Assembly: GCA_902384935.1 (NCBI GenBank)
Contig: CABMDO010000009.1
Span: 1 to 64,000 of the forward strand
Source: Candidatus Norongarragalina meridionalis
GTDB lineage: Archaea > Micrarchaeota > Micrarchaeia > Norongarragalinales > Norongarragalinaceae
Reading direction: 5' to 3'
Length of the DNA stretch: 64,000 nt
Shown: piece by piece, positions 1 through 8,369 of the stretch
Layout of the letters: each line of letters starts with the position of its first letter
How positions within the stretch are numbered: the stretch's first letter is position 1
Notes under the pieces: model-generated
The model's database searches: none
Told to the model about the DNA's origin: nothing
The model's input: only the letters and a program-made list of their open reading frames with translations
Position numbers and translations under genes: made by a program

Positions 1-78
1 CCGCTGCCCGACGCATGCGTTTCGTACAACGCGCAGTACGACCCGAACATCGAGTCGTGCGGTCCGAAGCCGGGCTGA
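1..78 (+). CDS. C-terminal end of an unidentified protein (partial)
   Basis: The window opens inside a reading frame that starts at base 1 and ends at TGA 76-78. The 25 visible residues contain two cysteines, several tyrosines and asparagines, and a Pro-Gly end. This resembles the tail of a secreted or surface protein, but too little is visible to name it. A T-rich tract follows directly, consistent with the end of a transcript. The next gene carries a pilin-like signal, so a surface-protein context is plausible. Confidence 0.55.
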   Translation, partial: PLPDACVSYNAQYDPNIESCGPKPG

Positions 79-81
79 GCG

Positions 82-115
82 TTTTCTTTTTTACTTTCCT
101 TTTTCTTTTGTTTTC
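82..115 (+). terminator. T-rich archaeal transcription terminator
   Basis: Four runs of T (3-6 bases each), separated by single C, A or G bases, begin four bases after the stop at 76-78. Oligo-T tracts without a required hairpin are the usual termination signal of archaeal RNA polymerase. The next promoter begins right after it. Confidence 0.6.
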
Positions 116-120
116 AGAAA

Positions 121-130
121 GCCTTTAAAG
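121..130 (+). promoter_or_regulatory. TATA box for the pilin-like gene
   Basis: The sequence CTTTAAAG lies about 25 bases before the ATG at 152 and is preceded by a purine-rich stretch that could serve as a BRE. The distance fits a leaderless transcript starting at or next to the ATG. Confidence 0.5.
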
Positions 131-151
131 GCAAGTCGGCTTGACGCTACT

Positions 152-319
152 ATGAAGCGCTCGCAGGCATCCGTCGAGTATATCCTGCTCCTAGCGCTCG
201 GACTGTTCATACTCGTGATGGCGTTCGCGCTCGCGTACTACGCTAAGAATTTCACCGATGCGACTCTCGCGGAGGTGGCGCGCACGCGCAACGAAACAAT
301 CGCGCTTCTGGTGAGATAG
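152..319 (+). CDS. Class III signal peptide (pilin/archaellin-like) small protein
   Basis: This 55-residue protein begins with a short basic segment, then a QASVEY motif, then about 20 hydrophobic residues. That is the layout of class III (DUF361-type) signal peptides, which are processed ahead of the Q by an EppA/PibD-like peptidase in archaeal pilins. The mature part is only about 47 residues, so it may be a minor pilin subunit or an assembly seed. It starts at ATG 152 behind a TATA box and ends one base before the phosphomannomutase GTG, so the two are probably cotranscribed. The pilin assignment rests on the signal motif alone; no partner pilus genes are visible. Confidence 0.75.
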   Translation: MKRSQASVEYILLLALGLFILVMAFALAYYAKNFTDATLAEVARTRNETIALLVR

Positions 320-1666
320 GTGGCGGGCATTTTCAAGCAGTACGACGTCAGGGGAGTCTATCCCTCGGAGCTCGACGAGAAGCAGGCGGAGCGCATAGGC
401 AACGAATTCGGAAGAATGACGCGGGCGAAGGAGATTGCACTCGCGGGAGACTCGCGGCTTTCGACGCCTGTTCTCAAAAAAGCGTTTGCAAAGGGCGCGA
501 CGCGTGCGGGATGCAACATTATCGACGTCGGAATCGTCCCCACGCCGTTCCTTTACTTCGCAGTTGCGCATTACAAGCGCGACGCAGGCGCAATGATAAC
601 CGCCTCGCACAACCCGCCCGAGTACAACGGCGTCAAGCTCTGCCGCAAGGGCGCCGAATGCCTGACGTACGAAAGCGGGATACGCGAAATAGAGGAGAGG
701 GTTCGTGGCGAGGACTTCAGGGCGAAAAGAAAAGGCATTGTTTCGAAGCAGGACGTGCTGCGCGATTACACCGACTGGGTTGTCGGCAAAACCAAGGCGA
801 AGAAGAAGCTCGTAGTCGTCGTCGATTGCGGGAACGGAGTTTGCGGCGCCTACGCGCCCGAAATCCTGCGCAAAGCGGGGTGCATCGTTTCCGAGCTTTA
901 CTGCGAACCCGACGGCTCCTTCCCGAACCACGCTCCCGACCCCACGAAGGACGAGAACGTCGAGGAGCTCGCCCGCTTATGCAAAGGACACAACGCGGAT
1001 TTGGGCATCGCGTTCGACGGAGACGGGGACCGCGTCGTGTTTTTGGACGACAGGCAGCGCGTTCTCCGCGGGGACGAAACGCTCGCAATCTTTGCAAAGG
1101 ACGCGCTTCCCCTGAACCCCGCGGCTAAAGTCGTCTTCGACGTCAAGTCCTCGCGGGCTCTTCCCGAGGTAATAAGGCGCTACCGCGGCATGCCGATTAT
1201 GAACCGCGTCGGGCACTCCTACACGCACGAGCGCCTGCTGCAGGAAAACGCCTTGCTCGCGGGCGAAGTGAGCGGGCATTTCTATTTCGCGGAAAACCAT
1301 GGGTACGACGACGGGATATTCGCCGCATTGAAGATGTGCGAGCTCGTTTCCCGCAAGGGATTGCTGAGCAGCCTGCTCGATTCGCTTCCCGAACACCACG
1401 CAACCCCAGAGATACGCGTTCCGTGCCCTTCCGACAAGGTGAATGCGGCGATAGAATCCGTAAAGTCCGCTGCGAAGCGCGACGGCTTCAAGATGATAAC
1501 GCTCGACGGCGTGCGCGTGGAAGCTCCCGAATGGTGGGGGCTCGTGCGGGCGTCGAATACGGAACCGCTCATCACCATGCGCATGGAAGGAAGCACGAAG
1601 CACGCGCTCGAGGAAGCGCGCCGCTTCTTCGGAAACGCTCTTGAAACAAGGGGCATCTTCCTGTGA
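320..1666 (+). CDS. manB: Phosphomannomutase/phosphoglucomutase
   Basis: This is an alpha-D-phosphohexomutase of 448 residues, the usual length. It interconverts hexose 6-phosphate and 1-phosphate to supply sugar nucleotides. The phosphoserine loop TASHNPPEYNG lies near residue 94 with S96 as the acceptor. The metal loop DGDGDR is at 233-238, the sugar-binding GEVSGH motif follows, and the phosphate-binding SNTEP motif is near the C terminus. It starts at GTG 320 directly after the pilin-like gene and overlaps the next glycosyltransferase by GTGA, so it probably feeds that enzyme. Mannose versus glucose specificity cannot be read from sequence. Confidence 0.93.
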   Translation: MAGIFKQYDVRGVYPSELDEKQAERIGNEFGRMTRAKEIALAGDSRLSTPVLKKAFAKGATRAGCNIIDVGIVPTPFLYFAVAHYKRDAGAMITASHNPPEYNGVKLCRKGAECLTYESGIREIEERVRGEDFRAKRKGIVSKQDVLRDYTDWVVGKTKAKKKLVVVVDCGNGVCGAYAPEILRKAGCIVSELYCEPDGSFPNHAPDPTKDENVEELARLCKGHNADLGIAFDGDGDRVVFLDDRQRVLRGDETLAIFAKDALPLNPAAKVVFDVKSSRALPEVIRRYRGMPIMNRVGHSYTHERLLQENALLAGEVSGHFYFAENHGYDDGIFAALKMCELVSRKGLLSSLLDSLPEHHATPEIRVPCPSDKVNAAIESVKSAAKRDGFKMITLDGVRVEAPEWWGLVRASNTEPLITMRMEGSTKHALEEARRFFGNALETRGIFL

Positions 1667-2352
1667 CGCTCACCATCCTCATACCCACGCACAACGAGGA
1701 AGGAAGAATCGGCGTCACGCTGAGGAAGCTGAACGCATTCCTGAAAAAAAGCAAGCTGCGCGCTTCCGTTCTCGTCGTAGACGACGGCAACGACAGGACG
1801 GCATTCATTTCCCGCTCTCTCGGCGCCAAGGTAATACACTTTCCAAAGCGCCTTGGAAAAGGCGACGGGGTTCACGCGGGATTGAAACAGGCGAAAGGCG
1901 ACGTCGTCGTATACGACGCCGACGCGTCCACTCCGCCCGAGGAAATTCCGCGCCTCGTCGCCGCCTTGAGTAATGCCGACGTGGCAATAGGCTCCCGCTA
2001 TTCCCCCGCGTCGAACGCGCAAATGCCGCTTTCGCGCAAAATCACCGGGCGTTCCTTCAATCTTCTTGTCCGCGTATTGTTCGGCATGCCTTTCTCGGAC
2101 ACGCAGTGCGGGTTCAAGGCTATTAGGGAAAAGGCGAACGCACGCATCGCTCCGCAACTCAGGGAAACGGGCTTCGTCTGGGACGTAGAGTTCCTCGCAA
2201 TCGCGATCCGCAACGGCATGCGCATCGAGGAAGTTCCGATACGCTGGAAGCACGTTACCGGCGGGCCTACTGCTGCCGGCGGGATTATCGGCTTGCTGAA
2301 AACCGCGCTAAGAATGCTTTCCGACGTGGTGGCTCTTCGGCTTCGCCTTTGA
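1663..2352 (+). CDS. GT2 family glycosyltransferase (dolichyl-phosphate sugar synthase-like)
   Basis: The 229-residue protein has a GT-A fold start (TILIPTHNEEGRI), a VVDDGNDRT motif and a DADAS metal-binding motif, followed by SDTQCGFKAI, which is typical of dolichyl-phosphate glucose/mannose synthases. These move a sugar from a nucleotide to a polyprenyl phosphate at the membrane for protein glycosylation. It has no C-terminal membrane anchor, so it is probably peripheral. It overlaps the mutase stop by four bases, implying translational coupling. Its 3' end overlaps a convergent small membrane protein by 45 bases. Confidence 0.85.
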   Translation: MTLTILIPTHNEEGRIGVTLRKLNAFLKKSKLRASVLVVDDGNDRTAFISRSLGAKVIHFPKRLGKGDGVHAGLKQAKGDVVVYDADASTPPEEIPRLVAALSNADVAIGSRYSPASNAQMPLSRKITGRSFNLLVRVLFGMPFSDTQCGFKAIREKANARIAPQLRETGFVWDVEFLAIAIRNGMRIEEVPIRWKHVTGGPTAAGGIIGLLKTALRMLSDVVALRLRL

Positions 2353-2583
2353 ATACAGGAACGCGGCTGCGGTCACCGCAATCAGTACAACGTAAACCAC
2401 CAGCGTGTCCAGCTTGATTCCCAGAATCAGATTCATGAACGCGAGCAGCAGCGCCGGAACCGTCATGGCGCACGCGAGCGAGAAAACAACCCGCTCGACG
2501 ACATCCGCCTCCCTGAAAAAAGCCAGCGAAATCGCGTACCCCGCCGCAAGGAAAAGCGCCCCGCCTATCGCGAACTGAAGCAT
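2308..2583 (-). CDS. Small three-helix membrane protein of unknown function
   Basis: The 91 residues form about three hydrophobic segments (roughly 3-22, 32-53 and 58-76) followed by a basic, histidine-containing tail. No family is recognised. The gene is convergent with the glycosyltransferase and overlaps its last 45 bases. It diverges from the flavoprotein at 2617, with which it shares a short intergenic region. The helix pattern and codon usage support a real gene, but the large overlap lowers confidence. Confidence 0.6.
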   Translation of the reverse strand: MLQFAIGGALFLAAGYAISLAFFREADVVERVVFSLACAMTVPALLLAFMNLILGIKLDTLVVYVVLIAVTAAAFLYSKAKPKSHHVGKHS

Positions 2584-2616
2584 AATGCAGATTAATGCAA
2601 TCCCCTTTTTTTAAGC

Positions 2617-3624
2617 ATGCGATACGACGTTTCCGTAGTCGGGGCGGGCGCGATAGGCTGCATAACTGCCAAAGAATGCGCGGCGCGGGGGTTGCGCACT
2701 GCCGTCTACGAGGAGGACGCCATCGTGGGAAAGCAAAGGAAATGCACCGCGCTGGTTTCCGAAAGCGGTTTGCGCTCAATCGGCGTTGACTACAAGCGTG
2801 CCGTTCTCCATAAAGTCCGTGGCGCGTTCATCGAAGCGGGTGGAAAAAGGATGCTTGTCGACGCCCGCAGGAATATCGCCTGTGTTTTGGAACGCCAGCG
2901 TTTTGACGAGCAGTGCGCGGAGGAAGCGGAGTCCGAAGGCGCGAAAATATTTCTCAGGAAGAAGGTGCGCGCGTTGCCGAAGGAGAAATGGATTGTCGGC
3001 GCGGATGGGGCGTCGTCGTTCATTGCCCGCGCCGCATCATTTCCGCCAATTACGCGTTTCGCGTTCTGTTACGAAGCCGAATACAAAAACGCGCGAGTGG
3101 AAGACGAGGCATTTGTCCGCGTTTTCCTTGATTCGGCATTCCCCGGCTTTTTTGGATGGCTCGTGCCGTGCGGGAATAACGTCGTCCGCGTAGGATTCGG
3201 AACGCAAAAGCACGAAAGAATGAATGAAGGCAAACGGAGAATCGCCAGCATTACTTCCAATTCCGTCACAAAGTCCAGCAAAAAGCTACGCGAATTCCAC
3301 GCGCTCATTCCGCTGAAGTGGCGCAGCCAGACTCAGCGCGGCAACGTGATGCTCGTGGGCGACGCAGCCGGGCAGGTAAAGGCGACTACTGGCGGTGGCC
3401 TGGTGTTCGGGGGGAACTGCGCCAGAATCCTGGCGGAATCAATAGCCGAAAACCGCAACTACGAGAAGGAATGGAAGAAGGAATGCCTGCCTACGCTGAA
3501 GTTGCATTATCTCGTCCGCCGAAAGCTCGATCTCCTCCCGTCGGGCATTACTCTCGCCGCCGCAAAACCTTTCGCGTCGTTGGTGTCGCGCTTCGGCGAC
3601 ATGGACAATATAATCAGAGTTTGA
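2617..3624 (+). CDS. FAD-dependent oxidoreductase, geranylgeranyl reductase family
   Basis: The protein (335 residues) begins with a dinucleotide-binding GAGAIG motif and has the second FAD motif VGDAAGQV near residue 245, as in geranylgeranyl reductases. Family members reduce isoprenoid double bonds of archaeal lipids or act on related substrates. It is shorter than, and distinct from, the more typical family member at 52041-53213, so its substrate may differ. It starts at ATG 2617 after a short T-rich stretch. Its end overlaps the convergent PHP gene by 11 bases. Lipid saturation is an inference from the family. Confidence 0.75.
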   Translation: MRYDVSVVGAGAIGCITAKECAARGLRTAVYEEDAIVGKQRKCTALVSESGLRSIGVDYKRAVLHKVRGAFIEAGGKRMLVDARRNIACVLERQRFDEQCAEEAESEGAKIFLRKKVRALPKEKWIVGADGASSFIARAASFPPITRFAFCYEAEYKNARVEDEAFVRVFLDSAFPGFFGWLVPCGNNVVRVGFGTQKHERMNEGKRRIASITSNSVTKSSKKLREFHALIPLKWRSQTQRGNVMLVGDAAGQVKATTGGGLVFGGNCARILAESIAENRNYEKEWKKECLPTLKLHYLVRRKLDLLPSGITLAAAKPFASLVSRFGDMDNIIRV

Positions 3625-4420
3625 CTTTCGTCTGCTTTCTTTTCGTGAACGACAGCGCGTTCTTGAACCCTTCCTTCTTCGCGAGCGCCATCCCGTCGGC
3701 GATTACGTTGCCCACGTCCTCGGGCTTGTGCGAGTCCGAGCCGAAAACGAGCGAGTCGAATCCCAATGCTTTTGCTTCCCTGAGCCACGGCAGGGGAGTA
3801 AGCCCCTCCGCCAACCCTTTCGGATTAGTATTGAGTTCCAGCGCGATTTTGTTCTCCTTCGCGGCTTCCAGGGCGCGCACCGCCGACTCGCGCCATTCCG
3901 GGAAATCGAACGGAGGCGAATAGCGCCTTATGACGTCAAGATGCGCGAGGCAGTCGAACAAACCGGTTTCCGCCGCCTTCGCCACCTCCGCGAAATAGTT
4001 GGCGTACGTTTCCTCGAGAGTATGCTCCGCAAGGTAAAGCGGCAGTTTTTTCCTGGAAGTGATGCACATGTTTCCGAGCAGGTGGACCGAACCGAGCGAG
4101 TAATCCAGCGGATATTCCTTCAGAACGCGCTCTACATCCCGCTCGACGTCGCGGCGATAGTCGAACTCCAAGCCGATTCTGAGAAAAGGGAACTCGTCGT
4201 GCGTCTCCTCGTACTCTTCCATCATGTCGTCCATCGTTCCGCGGAAAAGCCCGTAGGTGGCGGGACCGTCGAAGTAGTTCATGTGCACGCCGTCGTAGAA
4301 GCAGAAATGGTTCGTGACGCAGATTTCCTTCAGTTTCTTTTTCTTGGCGGCGACGCAGTAATCCCGCATCGTGCCGTGCCCGTCCTGCGAGTAATCCGAA
4401 TGGAAGTGGTAGTCGAACAA
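3614..4420 (-). CDS. PHP-domain phosphoesterase (histidinol-phosphatase-like)
   Basis: The product starts MFDYHFHSDYSQDGHG when read from TTG 4420-4418, which places the first PHP metal motif (HFHSD) at the extreme N terminus, as usual for this family. A ggagtgat sequence upstream serves as ribosome-binding site. Reading from ATG 4453 would add 11 residues that overlap the upstream orc1 gene. Further metal ligands are visible in NHF, GLEFDY, GSVHL, AHLDV and the final GSDSH. Histidinol phosphatase is the commonest activity of this type, but no histidine genes are nearby, so the substrate is open. Confidence 0.8.
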   Translation of the reverse strand: MFDYHFHSDYSQDGHGTMRDYCVAAKKKKLKEICVTNHFCFYDGVHMNYFDGPATYGLFRGTMDDMMEEYEETHDEFPFLRIGLEFDYRRDVERDVERVLKEYPLDYSLGSVHLLGNMCITSRKKLPLYLAEHTLEETYANYFAEVAKAAETGLFDCLAHLDVIRRYSPPFDFPEWRESAVRALEAAKENKIALELNTNPKGLAEGLTPLPWLREAKALGFDSLVFGSDSHKPEDVGNVIADGMALAKKEGFKNALSFTKRKQTKVKL

Positions 4421-4427
4421 TCTACAA

Positions 4428-5639
4428 TCACTCCGCGAAAAGCGTCCTGTCAACAGCTTTCTTTACCTTGACGGGGTCGTAGGCGAGCTTTAGAAGCGTG
4501 GTGTGCCCGCGGACTCCCTTTCCGGAATCCACCCCGAGCACGAGCCCGAGGTTTTCCAGCTCCGAAAGGTACTCGCGGAACCATCTCGAGGTTCTCGGCT
4601 CCTTTCCGAGCTTCCTGCACAGCTGCGCGTACTTCTCGTAAACCTAGCCGCTGAAATATAGCTGCTCGCCGTTCTCCTCCACCAGCTTTTTGTAGCTGAC
4701 GTTGCCCATGGTTGCGAGCGTGTACAAAAGCAGCTGTTGATGCTCCGGCAAAGTGCTGATGATGTCGAACGCCTTGTCCTCGTCAACGGCTCGGCGTGAA
4801 TCCTCGACTTCCTTGTCGGAAACTTTCTTCGAGGCACGTTTTTCAGCGAGCTCGCCCGCACGGAGAAGTAATGCCAGCGCGTATCTTGCATCCCCATTTT
4901 CTCCCGCTGCGATGGCGGCGCTTAGATTAATCGCGCTCTCCGATACCACGCCATCATTAAATGCCTGCTTCGCCCTCTGTTTGAGAATTCCCTGCAGCTG
5001 CATCGCGTCGTACGGCTTGAACACCATCTCGTCCTCGCACAGCGAGGAGCGAGAGCGGGCTTCGAGCTTCTGCTTCAAATCAACCTTGTTGCTGATGCCT
5101 ATGAGCGAGACGCTGCCTTCCTTCAGGTCGTCGTTGGCGCGCGAAAGGGTGTAAATGAGGGAGTCCAAATCGCCGACAACGTCCACTTCGTCAAGGACGA
5201 ACACTACGCGCTTTCCCTTCACGCCGTCGCCCAACCCGTCCTGAACCCAGTCGAGGAACTTATCGTAGAGAACGACGAATGAATGTCCCGTTTTCGCGAA
5301 ATCCGGCTGGAAGTCGGAAATGCACTTCTGGAGCACTTTGTAGCGCGTGTCGTAGATTCTGCAGTTCAGATAAACGGTTTTGATGCGCTCGTTCTTCTGC
5401 TCGTCCAGCTTTTTGAGAACGGAGCGCGTGGTGGCGGTCTTTCCCGTGCCGGTTTTTCCGTAAATGAAAACGTTCTTCGCCTTCTGGTTTCTTAGAACTG
5501 GCGCGAGCGCGCCCATCAGTCCGCGCGTTTCCTCTTCCCTGAAAAGAAGGGTTTCGGGCACGAACGTAGGGGAGAGGATATCCTTGTTGCGGAATATGGC
5601 GCCCGCGCCCGCGAATTCGTCAAAACTAGGACCTCCCAC
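4428..5639 (-). CDS. orc1: Orc1/Cdc6 replication initiator with an in-frame UAG
   Basis: This AAA+ origin-binding protein has Walker A (GKTGTGKT, about residue 60), Walker B (VFVLDEVD) and the lid and sensor regions. An in-frame TAG at 4646-4644 (codon 332) follows ENGEQLYFSG. The same frame then continues for 71 codons (VYEKYAQLCRKLGKEPRTSR onward) to TGA at 4430-4428, completing the winged-helix domain that binds origin DNA. In relatives this site is usually Glu, so a GAG to TAG change fits. The gene may be a new pseudogene, a read-through gene or a sequence error. Without read-through the product is 331 residues and lacks most of the winged helix. Start is GTG 5639. An intact paralogue lies at 38260-39282. 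Confidence 0.8.
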
Positions 5640-5702
5640 TCAAACCCACCGCAATCCTTTCGGAAACGGGATTTTAATGCCTTCCGCCCACATATTTGCG
5701 TT

Positions 5703-6416
5703 ATGAAGCGCGCGCTTATTCCCGAAGCGATGAAGACGGGCGCACCGTTCTACGAGCAGGCGGTAATAGAGCCGGTGTTCGGCTGCCCTCACGCCGAGGT
5801 ATGCGGGCATTGCGGGCTCGGCAACATGGCCGAGGAGATGCGCTTCATGCGGCTTGCGACGCTGCGCTCGCGCCTTAACGCGCTCGACAAGCACGGCTTC
5901 GCGCCGAAGCAGATTTTCTTCTGCCTAGGCGAAACCGCCGCGCATCCGCGGCTGCACGAGATAACCGCGGAACTGCGAAAACGCTACAAGCCCGAAATCG
6001 AACTGTACTGGTCGCTCGCAGGCGTGGAAAACCGCAAGACGCTGATAAAGCGCACAAAGGGAATCAGCAACATCGCGATTTCCTTTTCCGACGACCTCCT
6101 GAAGTCGTTCATGCGGGGCAGGAACGAAACGGAAGCGCGGGAAGAGATGATGCGGCGAATCGGCTGGGCCGCCGACGCCGCCAAGGCGAACGGCTTCGGG
6201 ATAAAATTCGACGTAGTCTACGGCAGCGATGCGGAACGCAGCCGCTGGACCGAGTTCATGGACAACGCCATAAGCAGGTTCGGAATCCGCGACGCGGAAG
6301 TGAGGAACCAGCAGCCCCTCCAGCCGCGCGGATTCGAGCAGGGCGAGATGATAGTCTTCGGGCCGAAGATACTCCACGACGGTTCCGTCGTGCTCCGCTA
6401 CCCGAAGAAACGCTGA
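5703..6416 (+). CDS. Radical-SAM-like protein with atypical cysteine spacing
   Basis: The 237-residue protein has three cysteines at 28, 34 and 37 (C-x5-C-x2-C), followed by GLGNM and then CLGETAAHPRLHEI, reminiscent of the GGEP motif and first beta-alpha units of radical SAM enzymes. Later segments (IELYWSLAG, NIAISFS, IKFDVVYG) alternate like TIM-barrel strands. Canonical members use CxxxCxxC, so the cluster loop is longer here, as in some divergent archaeal families. No substrate can be assigned. It stands alone, with a TATA-like sequence upstream and another promoter downstream. Confidence 0.55.
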   Translation: MKRALIPEAMKTGAPFYEQAVIEPVFGCPHAEVCGHCGLGNMAEEMRFMRLATLRSRLNALDKHGFAPKQIFFCLGETAAHPRLHEITAELRKRYKPEIELYWSLAGVENRKTLIKRTKGISNIAISFSDDLLKSFMRGRNETEAREEMMRRIGWAADAAKANGFGIKFDVVYGSDAERSRWTEFMDNAISRFGIRDAEVRNQQPLQPRGFEQGEMIVFGPKILHDGSVVLRYPKKR

Positions 6417-6468
6417 ACTCGGCGGTTATTTAAAAGCAAGAAGCGTAATAGGTGCGGTGGGATAGGAT

Positions 6469-7098
6469 ATGACGACGCTCGGTTCCTTAAAGGCTAAAAT
6501 CACGAGGCTAGAGGGGGAAATGGACACTTACCAGATTACGAAGCTGGAAGAGACGATGGGCAAAATCGTCAAAACCCTCGCGGAAAAAGAGGCGCGGATG
6601 GACCGCGTCATCCAACTGAACAGGGCGATAGTCAGGGATTGCGCCCGCGCGATAAAGGAAATCCACAACGGCGACATGAAGGAATGCGAGAAAATCGTCG
6701 CCCTGCTGGACGTGAAGATAAAGTCGCTTACGAGGGACGCCGAAGGTTTCGAAGGCATCGCTTCCGCCTGCTGGCAGGAATATACGGAAATCAAATGCCT
6801 GCTCGCGGTGTCGCAGAAGAAGGAGATGCCCGATTACGAGGAGCTCGGCGTGCCTTATCTGGAATACCTTACGGGGTTGTGCGACTGCGTCGGCGAACTG
6901 CGCAGGATGATGCAAACTGCGCTGATGAAGGACAAGCCGAAGGACGCGGAATACTATTTCAACAAGATGAACGAGATTTACGACAACGTGATGACGATAA
7001 AGTACTCGGGCTCGCTCATCGGGAGCCTTAAGCGGAAGCAGGACGTCGCCCGCTCGCAGGTGGAGCAGGCGCGCAGCGAGATGTTGAGGCATGCTTGA
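6469..7098 (+). CDS. Translin family protein
   Basis: The 209-residue all-helical protein matches the translin/TRAX pattern. It has an N-terminal R/K-rich helical region, WQEYTEIKCLL in the middle, then the conserved YLTGLCDCVGELRR segment, and a C-terminal LKRKQDVARSQVEQARSEM resembling the KxDVAR...ER.RG signature. Translins are RNA/DNA-binding octamers, and archaeal members have RNase activity and resemble eukaryotic C3PO. It overlaps seryl-tRNA synthetase by 8 bases, so the two are coexpressed, suggesting a role near tRNA processing or quality control. That role is inferred from context. Confidence 0.75.
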   Translation: MTTLGSLKAKITRLEGEMDTYQITKLEETMGKIVKTLAEKEARMDRVIQLNRAIVRDCARAIKEIHNGDMKECEKIVALLDVKIKSLTRDAEGFEGIASACWQEYTEIKCLLAVSQKKEMPDYEELGVPYLEYLTGLCDCVGELRRMMQTALMKDKPKDAEYYFNKMNEIYDNVMTIKYSGSLIGSLKRKQDVARSQVEQARSEMLRHA

Positions 7099-8368
7099 CC
7101 TGAAGTGGGTTCGCGAGAACCCCGACGTTGTTCGGAAGGACTTGAAGCGCAGGCGAATGACTACCGAACTGCTTGACGACCTCCTCACTGCCGACTTGGA
7201 ATACCGCCGCCTCAAGCAGGAAGTGGACAACCTCCGCGCCGAACGCAACCGTCTTACCGAACAGGTCCGCACCCTCAAGAAAGAGGGAAAGAATGCCGAC
7301 GCCGAGCTGAAGAAAGCGGCGGGCATTCCCGACATGATTAAGACGACGGAAGAAACCGCCGACAGGGAACTCAATCGCGTCAAATATTCGCTGATGCGCC
7401 TGCCGAACATCCTCCACGAGTCCGTGCCCGACGGAAAGGACGACACGGAAAACAAGGAGTTGCGCAAGTGGGGCACGCCGAAAACCCCTTCATTCAACCT
7501 CCGCACGCACGAGGAAATCGCCGAGAAAATGGGCGGAGCGGATTTTGAGCGCGGGGCGAAGATATCCGGCGCGGGATTCTGCTTCATCAAGGGCAATCTC
7601 GCCCTGATGGACATCGCATTGCAGCGCTTCGCGATTGACTCGCTGATGAAGAAGGGCTTCACGCTCCTGGAACCGCCGCTCATGATGCGCCGCGACTCAT
7701 ATGAAGGAGTAACCGACTTGGCGGACTTCGAGAACGTGATGTACGGAATAAAGGACGACGATTCCTATCTCATAGCAACCAGCGAGCATCCAATCGCGGC
7801 GATGCACCGCGACGAAGTCCTCGAAGAGCTTCCGCTTCTTTATGCCGGCGTGAGTCCGTGCTTCCGCCGCGAGATAGGAGCGCACGGCGTCGACACTAAG
7901 GGCTTATTCCGCATGCACCAATTCCAGAAAGTGGAGCAGTTCGTCTTCTGCGCTCCCGAAGAGTCCTGGGAATGGCATGAAAAGCTCCTGAAGAACGCCG
8001 AGGAAATCTGGCAGGCGCTCGGAATCCCGTACAGCGTCGTAGCCGTTTGCACAGGGGACATGGGCACCGTTGCGGCTAAGAAGTACGACATCGAAGCGTG
8101 GATGCCCCGCGAAGGAAAGTACAAGGAAGTGGTTTCCTGCAGCAACTGCACCTCTTACCAGGCGGTTCGGCTGAACATCAAGCGCCGCATAGGCAAGCAG
8201 GGCGCGCTTGACGAGAAAAAGGAGTGGCTGCACACGCTGAACAGCACCGCCATCGCCACGTCCCGCGCGTTGCGCGCTATCTTGGAAAACAACCAGCATG
8301 AGGATGGAAGCGTGGAAATACCCAAGGTGCTCCGTCCCTACATGAATAATATGACGGAGCTGCGCTGA
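7091..8368 (+). CDS. serS: Seryl-tRNA synthetase
   Basis: This class II aminoacyl-tRNA synthetase charges tRNA-Ser. The first ~110 residues are a heptad-rich antiparallel coiled coil that grips the long variable arm of tRNA-Ser. The catalytic core follows, with motif 2 (SPCFRREIGAHG...LFRMHQFQKVE) and motif 3 (SNCTSYQAVR, then SRALRAILENNQ). It ends with the VLRPYM signature. At 425 residues it is the common bacterial/archaeal type, not the rare methanogenic form. Its ATG lies inside the end of the translin gene. Confidence 0.96.
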   Translation: MLDLKWVRENPDVVRKDLKRRRMTTELLDDLLTADLEYRRLKQEVDNLRAERNRLTEQVRTLKKEGKNADAELKKAAGIPDMIKTTEETADRELNRVKYSLMRLPNILHESVPDGKDDTENKELRKWGTPKTPSFNLRTHEEIAEKMGGADFERGAKISGAGFCFIKGNLALMDIALQRFAIDSLMKKGFTLLEPPLMMRRDSYEGVTDLADFENVMYGIKDDDSYLIATSEHPIAAMHRDEVLEELPLLYAGVSPCFRREIGAHGVDTKGLFRMHQFQKVEQFVFCAPEESWEWHEKLLKNAEEIWQALGIPYSVVAVCTGDMGTVAAKKYDIEAWMPREGKYKEVVSCSNCTSYQAVRLNIKRRIGKQGALDEKKEWLHTLNSTAIATSRALRAILENNQHEDGSVEIPKVLRPYMNNMTELR

Positions 8369-8369
8369 G

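Noticed and set aside
4644-4646. Pyrrolysine insertion at the orc1 UAG
   Set aside because: No pyrrolysine genes are in the window, and the expected residue is Glu. Mutation or sequence error is simpler.
5640-5702. A TTTCGGAAAC sequence near orc1 as an origin recognition box
   Set aside because: The same short sequence recurs near 26013, and no repeated array or AT-rich unwinding region is seen, so an origin cannot be claimed.
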